Source of the DNA: Oscillospiraceae bacterium
GTDB lineage: Bacteria; Bacillota; Clostridia; Oscillospirales; Ruminococcaceae
Reading direction: 5' to 3'
DNA: 33,214 nucleotides
Assembly: GCA_017847995.1 (NCBI GenBank)
Contig: JAGAPB010000035.1
Location: 1-33,214, forward strand
The translations under genes were made by a program, and so were the position numbers. Every line of letters begins with the position of its first letter. Positions within the stretch are counted from its first letter, which is position 1. The notes below the pieces were generated by a model. The model made no database searches and was not told the DNA's origin. It saw only the letters and a program-made list of their open reading frames with translations. Of this stretch, positions 20,399-29,032 are shown piece after piece.

Positions 20399-21883
20399 AT
20401 GAGCGAATATGTATTGGAAATAAAAAATATCTCCAAGCATTTTGCCGGGGTAAAGGCCTTGGATGATGTCAGCTTTAACATCGTTAAGGGAAGCTGCCAC
20501 TGTTTGGTTGGCGAAAATGGCGCCGGCAAATCCACACTCATCAAAATTTTGACCGGTGCGCACCCCAAAACTTCCGGCACTGTTCTTTACAACGGTAAGG
20601 ATTTTGCACCCAATGGCACCCGCGAAGCCATGCGCAGCGGCATCGGCTGCCTGTTCCAGGAACTGAACGTAGTGGAAAAACTGCGCGTGGAAGAAAATAT
20701 CTGCCTGGGCCAGGAAGAAACCAAATTCGGCATCATTCGTCAGAAGAGCAATGCCAAGGTGTTTGAAGTGCTCAAGCGCATCGATCCCAGCATTGACCCC
20801 AAGATGCTCATCGAAGATCTTTCGGTTGCAAAACGTCAGTGTGTTGAAATGGCCAAGGCTTTGGCTATGGACAGCGATGTTATCATCATGGACGAACCCA
20901 CCGCTTCCCTTTCGGAAGAAGAAGTACGTCGTCTGTTCAAGATCATTGCCGACCTGAAGGCCCAGGGTATCACCATCATCTACATTTCTCACCGTCTGGA
21001 AGAAATTATGGAGCTGGCCGACTATGTTACCGTACTGCGTGACGGCAAGCATATTGATACCAAGCCCCGCAGCGAAATCAACACCCGTCAGGACCTGATC
21101 CAGATGATGATCGGTAAGGTCATCGTAGAAGACTATCAGCCCAACGACGTGGACGAAAGCGTCAAGATGATCGAGGTCAAGAACCTGAACAACCGCAAGC
21201 TGAAGAATGTCAACTTTGACCTGTACAAGGGCGAAATTCTTGGTTTCTATGGCCTGATCGGCGCCGGCAAAACCGAAATTGCCCGGGCACTGTTCGGCGT
21301 TGACCCCTATGCCGGCGAAGTTTTGGTGGATGGCACCGCCGTTAAGACCGAAGGCGCCCGCGCCGCACTGGCCAACGGCATTGCCCTGGTTCCCGAAGAA
21401 CGCCGTACCCAGGGTGTTGCCACCTCCCTCAGCATTTTGGACAACACCCCCATGATGAACTACAACACCATTGCCACCAAGGGCGTTGTAAACAAAAAGA
21501 AAGAAGTGGAAGTTGCCCAGGAATACATCGAAAAGGTTGGTACCGCCTGCCGTAACGAACAGCAGTCGGTGGCCTATCTTTCGGGCGGCAACCAGCAGAA
21601 GGTCGTTATTTCCAAGTGCCTGAACGCCCATCCCAAGGTTCTGCTGCTGGACGAACCCACCCGCGGTGTTGACGTAGGCGCCAAGCAGGAGATCTACACC
21701 ATCATCCGCCAGTTGGCCAAGCAGGGCTGCTCCATTATCGTATTCTCCAGCGAACTGCCTGAAATTCTGGGTCTGTGCGACCGCATCGGCCTTCTGTATG
21801 ACGGTGAACTGAAGACCTTCATCAAAAATGGTCCTGAGGTCGACTCTCAGCAGATCATGCACGTTGTAACAGGAGGTAACTAA
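20399..21883 (+). CDS. Sugar ABC transporter double ATPase (RbsA/MglA type)
   Basis: A 494-residue cytosolic ATPase with two fused ABC domains. First domain: Walker A GENGAGKSTLIK near residue 39, signature-like LSVAKRQCVEMAKAL near 142, Walker B VIIMDEPTASLS near 160. Second domain: degenerate Walker A GLIGAGKTEIAR near 283, true signature LSGGNQQKVVISK near 394, Walker B VLLLDEPTRGVD near 416. A weakened second site is normal in this family. The ATG at 20399 is chosen because GGAGGG lies directly before it; the ATG at 20387 would place this ribosome site inside the gene. The permease follows after 2 nt. Confidence 0.95.
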   Translation: MSEYVLEIKNISKHFAGVKALDDVSFNIVKGSCHCLVGENGAGKSTLIKILTGAHPKTSGTVLYNGKDFAPNGTREAMRSGIGCLFQELNVVEKLRVEENICLGQEETKFGIIRQKSNAKVFEVLKRIDPSIDPKMLIEDLSVAKRQCVEMAKALAMDSDVIIMDEPTASLSEEEVRRLFKIIADLKAQGITIIYISHRLEEIMELADYVTVLRDGKHIDTKPRSEINTRQDLIQMMIGKVIVEDYQPNDVDESVKMIEVKNLNNRKLKNVNFDLYKGEILGFYGLIGAGKTEIARALFGVDPYAGEVLVDGTAVKTEGARAALANGIALVPEERRTQGVATSLSILDNTPMMNYNTIATKGVVNKKKEVEVAQEYIEKVGTACRNEQQSVAYLSGGNQQKVVISKCLNAHPKVLLLDEPTRGVDVGAKQEIYTIIRQLAKQGCSIIVFSSELPEILGLCDRIGLLYDGELKTFIKNGPEVDSQQIMHVVTGGN

Positions 21884-21885
21884 AC

Positions 21886-22869
21886 ATGAGTAACGCTACT
21901 GCTAACAACCTGTCTAAATCCAAGCTGAAGCTTACCATGGATGGGGTACAAAATCTGGCTATCTTTGCCATTTTTGTTGTCATCTGCATCGTGGGATTTG
22001 CCTTGGAACCCCAGCTTTTTCCCAGCAAAAATAATATCGTCAACATTCTGGTGTCCAACTCCAGTGTTATGATCGCAGCACCCACCATGTGCTTTGTGCT
22101 GCTTTCGGGCAACCTGGATATGTCCCCCAACGGTGTTGGCGCCATGGCCGGCGTACTGTTCGCCATCTTTGCCCGTGCCGGCATGCCGGTGGGCGTTTCG
22201 GCCATCGCCTCCATTGCCATCGGTGCTGTTTGCGGCTTCCTGTGCGGCTTCATCATCTCCAAGCTGGAACTGCCCTCCTTCATCATTTCGCTGGCATTTA
22301 ACTACATCACCCTGGGCGTTGCCCTGATCGGCGCCGGCGGCGCCATCATTTCGGCCGGTCTGCCCGGCAACATCGATGACCTCAGCCAGACCATTTCCGG
22401 CGTTCCTCTGCCTGTGGTTTACGCCATCATCATCGTTGTCGCATTCCTTATCATCCAGAGCAAAACCGTTTTTGCCCGCGAAGTTACCGCCATCGGCGCC
22501 AACAGCTCGGCTGCCAAGCTTTCCGGCATCAGCCTGGTGAAGAACGTTTCCGCCGTTTTCGCCCTGAATGCCATCTTTGCTTCCTTTGCCGGCGTACTGG
22601 TAACTTCCCGCTTCAGCGTGGCCGACTCCGGCATGCTGCCCGGCTTTGAAACCGACTGCATCATCGCCTGCGTACTGGGCGGCACCGACATCAACGGCGG
22701 CCGCGGCACCGTATTCGGCACCCTGATCGGCGCATTGATCGTTGGCGTACTGACCAACATCATGAACATGCTGGGTCTGGTAAGCTACACCCAGAACATC
22801 GTTAAGGGCCTGGTTCTGATCGGCGCAATTCTGCTGAATGACGCCATCCGCACCAAGGTCAAGGTTTAA
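21886..22869 (+). CDS. Sugar ABC transporter permease (RbsC/MglC type), first of two
   Basis: A 327-residue polytopic membrane protein with about eight to ten hydrophobic segments. LLSGNLDMSPNGVGAMAGVLFA near residue 69 matches the conserved GGIDLSVGS-type segment of this permease family, and CVLGGTDINGGRGTVFGTLIGAL near 263 is the typical coupling region. The start follows AGGAGGTAACTAAAC and lies 2 nt after the ATPase stop. It probably forms a heterodimer with the next permease. Confidence 0.93.
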   Translation: MSNATANNLSKSKLKLTMDGVQNLAIFAIFVVICIVGFALEPQLFPSKNNIVNILVSNSSVMIAAPTMCFVLLSGNLDMSPNGVGAMAGVLFAIFARAGMPVGVSAIASIAIGAVCGFLCGFIISKLELPSFIISLAFNYITLGVALIGAGGAIISAGLPGNIDDLSQTISGVPLPVVYAIIIVVAFLIIQSKTVFAREVTAIGANSSAAKLSGISLVKNVSAVFALNAIFASFAGVLVTSRFSVADSGMLPGFETDCIIACVLGGTDINGGRGTVFGTLIGALIVGVLTNIMNMLGLVSYTQNIVKGLVLIGAILLNDAIRTKVKV

Positions 22870-22883
22870 GAAAGGGGGTAGTG

Positions 22884-23876
22884 ATGATGAAAAAGAAACT
22901 GAATATCAACCGCACCACACGCTATAACATCATGCTGCTGGTCCTTCTTGCAGTTTTGATGGTTTTCTTCACCATTCAGAACGACCGCTTCCTTACTCTG
23001 CTCAACCTGATGGGCATTGTACGCCAGACCGTGCCCCAGGCCCTCATCGCCTGCGGTCTCTGCTTTGTTGTTATTGCCGGCGGCATCGACCTTTCCACTG
23101 GCAGCTGCATGGGTCTTAGCGCCATCATCTACGGCAAGCTTTGCCTGGCCGGTATGAACGCCTGGCTGGCCGTTGTTCTCTGCCTGGTGTTTGGTGTTAT
23201 CCTGGCATGGATCAACACCGTTCTGTCTGAAAACCTGAAGATCCCCTCCATCATGGGCACTTTGGCCACCCAGTTGATCGCCGGCGGCGCAGCCCTTACC
23301 ATCGTAAAGGCCATCCCCATCAGCGACAAGCTGGTCAAGCCTGTTACCGTAATGAACCAGCTCAAGTTCTTTGACAAAAAGGTTCCTCTGGCCTTCTTCA
23401 TCGTGCTGGCTGTGGTTCTGGTCTTCATCTTCCTGGAAAAGAAGACCCTCATCGGCAAATATGCTCTGGCCATCGGCGGCAACGCCAACGCCGCCTTCTT
23501 CTCGGGCATCAACGTATGGAAGATGCGCTTCATCTTCTTTGCCCTGTGCTCGGTACTGTCTGCATTCTCCGGCGTTTGGATGGTAGGCCGTCTGGGCTCC
23601 GCCGACCCCACCATCGGCCGCGGCATGCACTTTGAAGTTCTTTCCGCCTGTATCCTTGGTGGTGTAAACATCAAGGGCGGTGAAGGCACCATCATCGGCT
23701 GTGTGCTGGGTACCTACATCCTGGCTGTTCTGACCAACGGCATGCAGATGATGGACATCAGCTCCTTCTATCAGCAGGTAGTGATCGGTGTTGTTATGCT
23801 GGCAGCTTTGCTGATCAACCAGTTGACCGCCAACCGCGCTGCCAAAAAGGCTGCCATCGCCAAGGCTGCCGCCTAA
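22884..23876 (+). CDS. Sugar ABC transporter permease (RbsC/MglC type), second
   Basis: A 330-residue polytopic membrane protein paralogous to the previous gene. CFVVIAGGIDLSTGSCMGLSA near residue 56 and CILGGVNIKGGEGTIIGCVLGT near 255 are the family hallmarks and are closer to the family consensus than in the first permease. Start choice is open among GTG 22881, ATG 22884 and ATG 22887, all behind AAAGGGGG; the first ATG is used here. It ends the ABC importer operon, with a strong terminator 26 nt after its stop. Confidence 0.93.
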   Translation: MMKKKLNINRTTRYNIMLLVLLAVLMVFFTIQNDRFLTLLNLMGIVRQTVPQALIACGLCFVVIAGGIDLSTGSCMGLSAIIYGKLCLAGMNAWLAVVLCLVFGVILAWINTVLSENLKIPSIMGTLATQLIAGGAALTIVKAIPISDKLVKPVTVMNQLKFFDKKVPLAFFIVLAVVLVFIFLEKKTLIGKYALAIGGNANAAFFSGINVWKMRFIFFALCSVLSAFSGVWMVGRLGSADPTIGRGMHFEVLSACILGGVNIKGGEGTIIGCVLGTYILAVLTNGMQMMDISSFYQQVVIGVVMLAALLINQLTANRAAKKAAIAKAAA

Positions 23877-23902
23877 GCGTTGGGCAAAATCGGAACATAC
23901 AA

Positions 23903-23938
23903 AACCCCCGGAAGCTGAAGCGTCCGGGGGTTCTTTTT
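23903..23938 (+). terminator. Intrinsic terminator of the sugar ABC operon
   Basis: A perfect 10-bp stem, AACCCCCGGA (23903-23912) with TCCGGGGGTT (23923-23932), 10-nt loop, then CTTTTT. Confidence 0.9.
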
Positions 23939-24056
23939 GCAATGGGCACAATGCCGCAAAAATTCCCCTGTGGAGTGATTTTGCGGCTGAACAAGGCAAC
24001 TTCACAGAAAAACAGAAATGCGTTTTCAGGACGATTTTAAGGGTCTGGAAAAGAAC

Positions 24057-24087
24057 AAAAAAGCCCCCGACTTCTGTCGGGGGGCTT
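24057..24087 (-). terminator. Intrinsic terminator for the minus-strand membrane protein gene
   Basis: AAGCCCCCGAC (24061-24071) pairs with GTCGGGGGGCTT (24076-24087) with one extra G; loop TTCT. Read on the minus strand it is followed by six T, 15 nt after the stop of the gene ending at 24103. Confidence 0.88.
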
Positions 24088-24102
24088 ATAAAGATTATTT
24101 GT

Positions 24103-24975
24103 TTATTCCTGAACTTCGATCTCTTCCACCACTTCTTCGGATTCCTCATTTGCGGCGGGAACCTTTCCAAAGGCGATGGTTGCGGCTGCGATGGCGGCAA
24201 CGGCGGCCGACACCAGAACAAAAATCAGTTCGCTGAAATTGGGGGCGCCAAGAATTTCGGTGTTGCCGTTGACCAGCAAAGAGACCAGACGGGGCAGCAC
24301 CAGGGTCGCACCAAAGAACACGGTGACAAGACCGTAAAGAATGGTGCGGCGGCCGCAGGTGGCCAGCTCGGTGCCCATCATATACTTCAGACAGTTGGTC
24401 AGGAAGAAGGCCATGGCGGCAATGGCCAGAATGTGCAGCATATTATCGGATACATGGTAAACGATGGTGTGGGAAAGGTAGGTGCAGACCAAAGCGGCAG
24501 CGCCCCACAAAGACATGATGGAGGCGGAGAGCAGGTCGATGCTTTCCTGCTTGCCCGAAATGCCCAGCAGGCCCTGGTAAAGCAGCAGCACGCCGCCAAT
24601 GACAAAGATGATGGCGGGCAGGGCGGAGGGCAGGTAAAGGCCGTCGCCGCTCAGCAGTCCGCGGATCTCGGTCAGGAAGGGGAACAGATAGCTGAGCTCG
24701 GCAGTGAAGCCCATCAGCATCAGGCCGATAAAGAATTCGCTGGAAAAGCGCTTGGGCTGGTCGTTGACCTCTTTGCCGCAGCGGCGTACCGAAAGCCAGA
24801 TCAAAGCCACAGCGGCAAGCAGAAATACGTTAAAGATGATCTCCACAACACCGGAGTGATAGAAGCCGGTGGAGTGGTCGATGGCGGTAAACTGAAGCAC
24901 AGTGCGCAAAACAACGGCGGCGATGGTCAGCAGGCCGGTCAGCACAAAGGATTTTTTAAGAGGCGAATGATTCAA
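24103..24975 (-). CDS. Unrecognised eight-TM membrane protein with acidic tail
   Basis: I do not recognise this 290-residue protein. It has about eight hydrophobic segments spread over its whole length (for example LTGLLTIAAVVLRTVLQF near residue 12 and FSELIFVLVSAAVAAIAAA near 250). The tail of about 15 residues (EESEEVVEEIEVQE) is strongly acidic. A TTG start at 24975 is chosen because AAGGAGG stands 8 nt upstream; the longer in-frame ATG at 25032 has no ribosome site and would start close to or before the predicted transcription start. It has its own promoter and terminator and so is monocistronic. Nothing nearby suggests a function. Confidence 0.72.
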   Translation of the reverse strand: MNHSPLKKSFVLTGLLTIAAVVLRTVLQFTAIDHSTGFYHSGVVEIIFNVFLLAAVALIWLSVRRCGKEVNDQPKRFSSEFFIGLMLMGFTAELSYLFPFLTEIRGLLSGDGLYLPSALPAIIFVIGGVLLLYQGLLGISGKQESIDLLSASIMSLWGAAALVCTYLSHTIVYHVSDNMLHILAIAAMAFFLTNCLKYMMGTELATCGRRTILYGLVTVFFGATLVLPRLVSLLVNGNTEILGAPNFSELIFVLVSAAVAAIAAATIAFGKVPAANEESEEVVEEIEVQE

Positions 24976-25027
24976 AACAAATTCCTCCTTGGAACAGGGG
25001 ACAACTCCCCGTTTATAAACATACGCA

Positions 25028-25057
25028 TACATTATAGCAAACCTGCGCCAAAAAGCA
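25028..25057 (-). promoter_or_regulatory. Promoter of the eight-TM protein gene
   Basis: On the minus strand TGCTATAAT forms an extended -10 (TATAAT at about 25033-25038). A weak -35 (TTGCTT) lies 16 nt upstream. This would start transcripts near 25025, inside the longer ATG reading frame, supporting the TTG start at 24975. Confidence 0.6.
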
Positions 25058-25077
25058 AAGAAAAAAGTGTGAATCTT

Positions 25078-25110
25078 TCAAAAACGCCCTGTTCCGAAGA
25101 ACAGGGCGTT
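25078..25110 (-). terminator. Intrinsic terminator of the citrate synthase gene
   Basis: A perfect 12-bp stem, AACGCCCTGTTC (25083-25094) with GAACAGGGCGTT (25099-25110), loop CGAA. On the minus strand it is followed by T residues. It begins 7 nt after the citrate synthase stop. Confidence 0.92.
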
Positions 25111-25117
25111 AATGCTT

Positions 25118-26491
25118 TTAGCGGTCGGAAAGGGGAACATACAAACGGGAACGGGAATTGATGGCCTTGTAGGCGGGACGCATGATCTTGCCGCCGGTTT
25201 TCAGTTCTTCCAGACGGTGGGCGCACCAGCCGGCCATGCGGGCGGTGGCAAACAGGGGGGTGTAAACCTCGGCGGGGATGCGCAGCAGCCGGTAAACCAG
25301 TCCGGAATAGAGGTCCACGTTGGAGCAGATGGTGTTGGGGTCCAGGCCCTTCACCTCGGCCATCAGGTTGGGGGTGATGCGTTCCACGGTGGAAAGCAGC
25401 CGCACATCGGCCTCCAGCTCGGTGCCGGCAGCCAGGCGGGTGATGTTCTTCTTCAGAATGACCGAACGGGGGTCGCTGAGGGTGTAAACCGCGTGGCCCA
25501 TGCCGTAGATGAGGCCGGAACGGTCGCCGGCTTCCTTGGCCAGGATCTTCTGCAGATATTCCCTTACCTCATTTTCATTTTCGGGGTCGCTGATCTCTTC
25601 CTTCATGAAGTTCAGCATCTCCATCACCTTCAGGTTGGCGCCGCCGTGTTTGGGGCCCTTCAGCGAGCCAACAGCAGCGGCAATGGCCGAATAGGTGTCG
25701 GTACCGGAGGAGGTGAGAACACGGGTGGTGAAGGTGGAGTTGTTACCGCCGCCGTGTTCGGCGTGCAAAATCAGGCACAGGTCCAGCAGATGGGCCTCTT
25801 CTTCGGTAAAGGTCTTGTCGCTGCGCAGGGTGCGCAGGATGTTCTGCGCGGTGGAAAATTCCGGCTTGGGGGAATGGAAGTACATGCTCTTGCGTTCATA
25901 GGCGCGGCGGCGCACCTGATAGGCCGCGGTGATGATGGAGGGGGTGCGGGCGATCAGCTCGATGCACTGGCGCAGCACATTGCTCAGCGAGGTGTCGTCG
26001 GGGTTGGCGTCATAGGAATAAAGGGCCAGCACGGAACGGGCCAGTTTGTTCATAATGTTGGGGGAGGGGGCCTTGATGATCATGTCATCGGCAAAATCCT
26101 CGGGCAATTCCCGGTAATGGGCCAGCAGCTCGTTGAACTTCTTCAGCTGCTCGGGGGTGGGCAGAGTGCCAAACATCAGCAGCCAGGCGGTTTCTTCGTA
26201 ACCATAGCGGTTGTCGGCCTGGCAGCCGTTGATCAGGTCGTTGATGTCGATGCCGCGGAAGGTCAGGTGGCCCTCTACGGGGAACTTTTCGCCTTCATCC
26301 AGAACATAACCGTGAACATTACAAATCTGGGTGACGCCGGCCATTACACCGGTGCCGTCCGAGTTGCGCAGGCCGCGCTTTACGGGGTATTTGCCGTAAA
26401 CCTTGGGATCGATTTGGTTATGCTGGGTGTATTCATCGCATAAAATGTGAATGTAGTTGTCCATTTCCTGGGTGACGTATTCTTTTTGCAA
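25118..26491 (-). CDS. Citrate synthase
   Basis: A 457-residue citrate/2-methylcitrate synthase that condenses oxaloacetate with acetyl-CoA (propionyl-CoA in the methyl type). Key segments: GHLTFRGIDINDLI near residue 74, LHAEHGGGNNSTFTTR near 242 (active-site histidine), LKGPKHGGAN, YGMGHAVYTLSDPR near 335 (second histidine) and NVDLYSGLVYRLL near 406 (catalytic aspartate). The start appears to be TTG at 26491, with GGGGAGG 9 nt upstream; the next in-frame ATG is codon 10. It stands alone with its own promoter and terminator; aconitase or isocitrate dehydrogenase genes are not adjacent. A role in glutamate synthesis through a partial TCA path is likely for an anaerobe. Citrate versus methylcitrate cannot be separated by eye. 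Confidence 0.93.
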   Translation of the reverse strand: MQKEYVTQEMDNYIHILCDEYTQHNQIDPKVYGKYPVKRGLRNSDGTGVMAGVTQICNVHGYVLDEGEKFPVEGHLTFRGIDINDLINGCQADNRYGYEETAWLLMFGTLPTPEQLKKFNELLAHYRELPEDFADDMIIKAPSPNIMNKLARSVLALYSYDANPDDTSLSNVLRQCIELIARTPSIITAAYQVRRRAYERKSMYFHSPKPEFSTAQNILRTLRSDKTFTEEEAHLLDLCLILHAEHGGGNNSTFTTRVLTSSGTDTYSAIAAAVGSLKGPKHGGANLKVMEMLNFMKEEISDPENENEVREYLQKILAKEAGDRSGLIYGMGHAVYTLSDPRSVILKKNITRLAAGTELEADVRLLSTVERITPNLMAEVKGLDPNTICSNVDLYSGLVYRLLRIPAEVYTPLFATARMAGWCAHRLEELKTGGKIMRPAYKAINSRSRLYVPLSDR

Positions 26492-26541
26492 TACAATCTA
26501 CCTCCCCATTTTGTTGAATTACGGAAACAAAGATTATTACA

Positions 26542-26571
26542 ATTTTAGCAAAACCAATCGTGCAAAGTCAA
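26542..26571 (-). promoter_or_regulatory. Citrate synthase promoter
   Basis: On the minus strand TTGACT (26571-26566) and TAAAAT (26547-26542) are separated by 18 nt, with TGC before the -10 (extended -10). The leader would be about 45 nt. A + strand TATAAT at 26586-26591, without a clear -35, may serve the divergent SpoIID-like gene, so the two promoters would overlap. Confidence 0.7.
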
Positions 26572-26630
26572 GGAAAGATAGGGGTTATAATAGCCAAAAA
26601 TGCAGGATTTAAGAACCGAACTTTCATAAT

Positions 26631-27719
26631 TTGCCACAGGAACAGGCAAAAAGGAGGCGAAGGAAGACGAAAATAAAAGAAATGATCGTCTGGGTGGTGG
26701 TGCTGGTGGTTTTGGTGCTCGCCACGGTGCTGCTGGAGCCCGCCCGGGCACTGCCCGCCGTGGTGCAGCCCGCCAGCCTGCCGCAGCCGGAAGCATCTTC
26801 CCCGGAAGCAAAACCCGAACCGGCACAGGAGACCGGAATTTACACCCGGGCGCCCCAAAGCTTTTTTATTCTGAATGAATCCACCGGAAAGGTGGAGGAG
26901 ATGGCGGCGGAAGATTTTGTACGGGGGGCGGTGGCGGCCGAGATGCCGGCCCTTTTCCACCCCGAGGCACTGAAGGCCCAAGCCGTGGCGGCCTACAGCT
27001 ACGCCGTGCGCCAGGCCTTGCAGCAGAGGGATGACCCGGACCCCGCCCTGCAGGGGGCCGACTTTGCCGCCGACCCCGAAAACCTCAAGGTCTGCCTGAC
27101 CGAAGCCCGGGCCCGGGAATTTTACGGCGAGGATTTTGATTTTTATTGGAACAAAGTGTGCGATGCCGCCGACCAGGCGGGCAGGTACATCCTGCTTTAC
27201 CAGGGACAGCCGGCGGCTGCGGCCTATCATGCCATTTCGGCGGGGATGACCGAGGATGCCGCTTATGTGTGGGCAGGCGAGGAGCTGCCCTATTTGCAGG
27301 CTGTGGAAAGCGAGGGGGACAAACTGGCGGCGGGCTATGAAACCACCGTTACCTTTACCGCCCGGGAGCTGCGGCAAAAGCTGACCGAGGAACTGGGCGA
27401 AACAACCTTGCCTGAAAATATGGACCGTTGGATCGTTCCGTTGGAGTGGTCGCCCTCGGGTTATGTCACCCTGGTGCAGGTGGGGGAACAGAACCTTACC
27501 GGGCTGGAACTGCGGTTTTTGCTGGGGCTGCGCTCTTCCCACTTCACGGTTGCACAGCAAAACGGGGTCTTTACCTTTACGGTGCAGGGTTATGGCCACG
27601 GGGTGGGCCTGAGCCAAAACGGCGCCGATTACATGGCCCGCCAGGGGGCCACCTTTGACGAAATTTTGCTTCACTATTATCCGGGCACCACTCTGGCCCT
27701 TTCGGCCCCGCAGGCATGA
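26631..27719 (+). CDS. SpoIID/LytB-domain protein (sporulation lytic transglycosylase-like)
   Basis: A protein of up to 362 residues. A K/R-rich start (about 7-16) and one TM segment (about 18-37) anchor it; a P/E-rich linker follows to about residue 65. The SpoIID domain begins near 73 with the probable catalytic glutamate in VAAEMPALFHPEALKAQAVAA (about residue 104). HAISAGMTEDA near 202 and GYGHGVGLSQNGADYMA near 320 are the family hallmarks. In spore formers SpoIID cleaves denuded glycan strands during engulfment. The start is uncertain: TTG at 26631 keeps the basic residues ahead of the TM but has no clear ribosome site; ATG 26682 begins at the TM, 24 nt after AAGGAGG. The gene is not near other sporulation genes here, so it may be a paralogue. 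Confidence 0.85.
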   Translation: MPQEQAKRRRRKTKIKEMIVWVVVLVVLVLATVLLEPARALPAVVQPASLPQPEASSPEAKPEPAQETGIYTRAPQSFFILNESTGKVEEMAAEDFVRGAVAAEMPALFHPEALKAQAVAAYSYAVRQALQQRDDPDPALQGADFAADPENLKVCLTEARAREFYGEDFDFYWNKVCDAADQAGRYILLYQGQPAAAAYHAISAGMTEDAAYVWAGEELPYLQAVESEGDKLAAGYETTVTFTARELRQKLTEELGETTLPENMDRWIVPLEWSPSGYVTLVQVGEQNLTGLELRFLLGLRSSHFTVAQQNGVFTFTVQGYGHGVGLSQNGADYMARQGATFDEILLHYYPGTTLALSAPQA

Positions 27720-27720
27720 A

Positions 27721-27755
27721 AAAATCCCGCCAGTCCTTCGATTGGCGGGGCTGTT
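27721..27755. terminator. Bidirectional terminator between SpoIID-like and acetyltransferase genes
   Basis: CCCGCCAGT (27726-27734) pairs with ATTGGCGGG (27741-27749), one G-T pair, loop CCTTCG. The A-run before it gives a T-run on the minus strand for the gene ending at 27763. On the + strand only GCTGTTT follows, so it is weaker in that direction. Confidence 0.75.
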
Positions 27756-27762
27756 TGCGTGT

Positions 27763-28878
27763 TCAGTATTCTTCGCTGCACAGGCAGTTCTGGGGCGGCA
27801 GCAGCTCATCCAGTTGGGCGGCTGCGGCTGCATCGTGGAGGACGGCATGCCCCTCGGCGGCCAGTTGGGCCAAACTGCGGTAGCCGCACAGCCACTGGGC
27901 CAGATGCCCGGCGGTCAGGCTGACCTGCGGAGCTTTTTCGGTGAGGTTGCCCTCCAGGTCAAAAATGCCGCTGTTGGCGGGCACAACGGGGTCGGTGATC
28001 TGCAGGGCAAAGCCCTTCCCTCCGCCCAGGGTTTGCAGCAGGGCGGGCAGATGGGCAATTCCCATGCAGCCCCAGGGCTTCACTTCGGCAATGCCTCCCT
28101 CCAATTGGGGCAGGTGGTCGGTGGGCAGCTTTATGGTCAGTTCCAACCCTTCGGCGGTGTGGGCCAAAGCCTGGGCCAAACGCAGGTAGGCGTCGTCACT
28201 CAGGGCGACACATTCTTCCCCCATCACCGATGTTTCATCCCTAAAATAATAGCAATAACCCTCGATGTTGTTTTGCTCATCGATTGCGGCGATCAGCTTT
28301 GCGCCGCCTGCCTGGTAGTCGTCGGCCTTGAACCGCTGGGCCGCGGCGTCACGCCAAACCGGGCCGGAATAGGGGGCAATATACTGCCGGTAGCAGGCCA
28401 GCAGCTCCTCCATACGCTGGCCAAACTCCAGGGGAATGACCCCCTTGGGCAGGGCGGGACGGGGTGTGTCGGCATGCAGGGTCAAAAAGCCCCGGTCGCT
28501 GCAGGTGTAGTGCTCCAGCGAAAAATAGAGGTCCTCCCGCACCGGGTGCAAAAAGGTGAGGGGAACCCTGCGGCGGTGCATTTCCCCCATAAAATCGGTG
28601 AAAAGGCGGCGCATCACACCCTTGCCCCGGTGGTCGGGGTGGGTGGAAACCCCACCAATGATGACGGCGGGAACCACGGTTTGACGCACCCAAAGGCGGG
28701 TGGGCAGGCCGTACACGGCGCCGATGATCTGCCCCTGTTGGCGGGCAGCAAGGCAGTATTCGGGCCAGAAGCGGTTGGCAAAAAACCAGCCGCGAAACGC
28801 TTCGTCGTCGCCAAAGCAGGTGAACCAAAGTTCACTCAGCTCCTTTTTATCCTGGGGCAAAGCCCAGCCGATCTCCAT
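27763..28878 (-). CDS. GNAT-family N-acetyltransferase, Eis-like
   Basis: A 371-residue cytosolic acetyltransferase. The first GNAT domain contains IIGGVSTHPDHRGKGVMRRLF near residue 73, with the acetyl-CoA pyrophosphate-binding R/G-x-x-G segment. A second, degenerate GNAT-like domain follows (about 150-275), then a sterol-carrier-protein-like C-terminal domain (about 285-371) ending in EEY; a C-terminal carboxylate acts in catalysis in the Eis group. Known Eis enzymes acetylate amines, including aminoglycosides and protein lysines; the substrate here is unknown. The ATG at 28878 has AAGGAGGG upstream; a longer frame to 28932 lacks one and would overlap the promoter. Confidence 0.86.
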   Translation of the reverse strand: MEIGWALPQDKKELSELWFTCFGDDEAFRGWFFANRFWPEYCLAARQQGQIIGAVYGLPTRLWVRQTVVPAVIIGGVSTHPDHRGKGVMRRLFTDFMGEMHRRRVPLTFLHPVREDLYFSLEHYTCSDRGFLTLHADTPRPALPKGVIPLEFGQRMEELLACYRQYIAPYSGPVWRDAAAQRFKADDYQAGGAKLIAAIDEQNNIEGYCYYFRDETSVMGEECVALSDDAYLRLAQALAHTAEGLELTIKLPTDHLPQLEGGIAEVKPWGCMGIAHLPALLQTLGGGKGFALQITDPVVPANSGIFDLEGNLTEKAPQVSLTAGHLAQWLCGYRSLAQLAAEGHAVLHDAAAAAQLDELLPPQNCLCSEEY

Positions 28879-28913
28879 TTTGCGCCCTCCTTTCGGGGTG
28901 TTTTCTACCCCAC

Positions 28914-28942
28914 AGTATAGCAAACTTTGCAAGAAACGCCAA
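28914..28942 (-). promoter_or_regulatory. Promoter of the Eis-like gene
   Basis: On the minus strand TTGGCG (28942-28937) and TATACT (28919-28914) are separated by 17 nt, with TGC before the -10. Confidence 0.65.
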
Positions 28943-28954
28943 CCACTCTTTTGG

Positions 28955-28983
28955 TTGACCCTGCCCTGTTATTATAGTAAAAT
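28955..28983 (+). promoter_or_regulatory. Promoter of the aldo/keto reductase operon
   Basis: TTGACC (28955-28960) and TAAAAT (28978-28983) are separated by 17 nt. It stands back to back with the Eis-like promoter, with 12 nt between the two -35 elements. Confidence 0.72.
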
Positions 28984-29032
28984 TTTAACAGGAAATACTT
29001 CTGACGCCAACCACACACAGGGAGGAAAAGAG

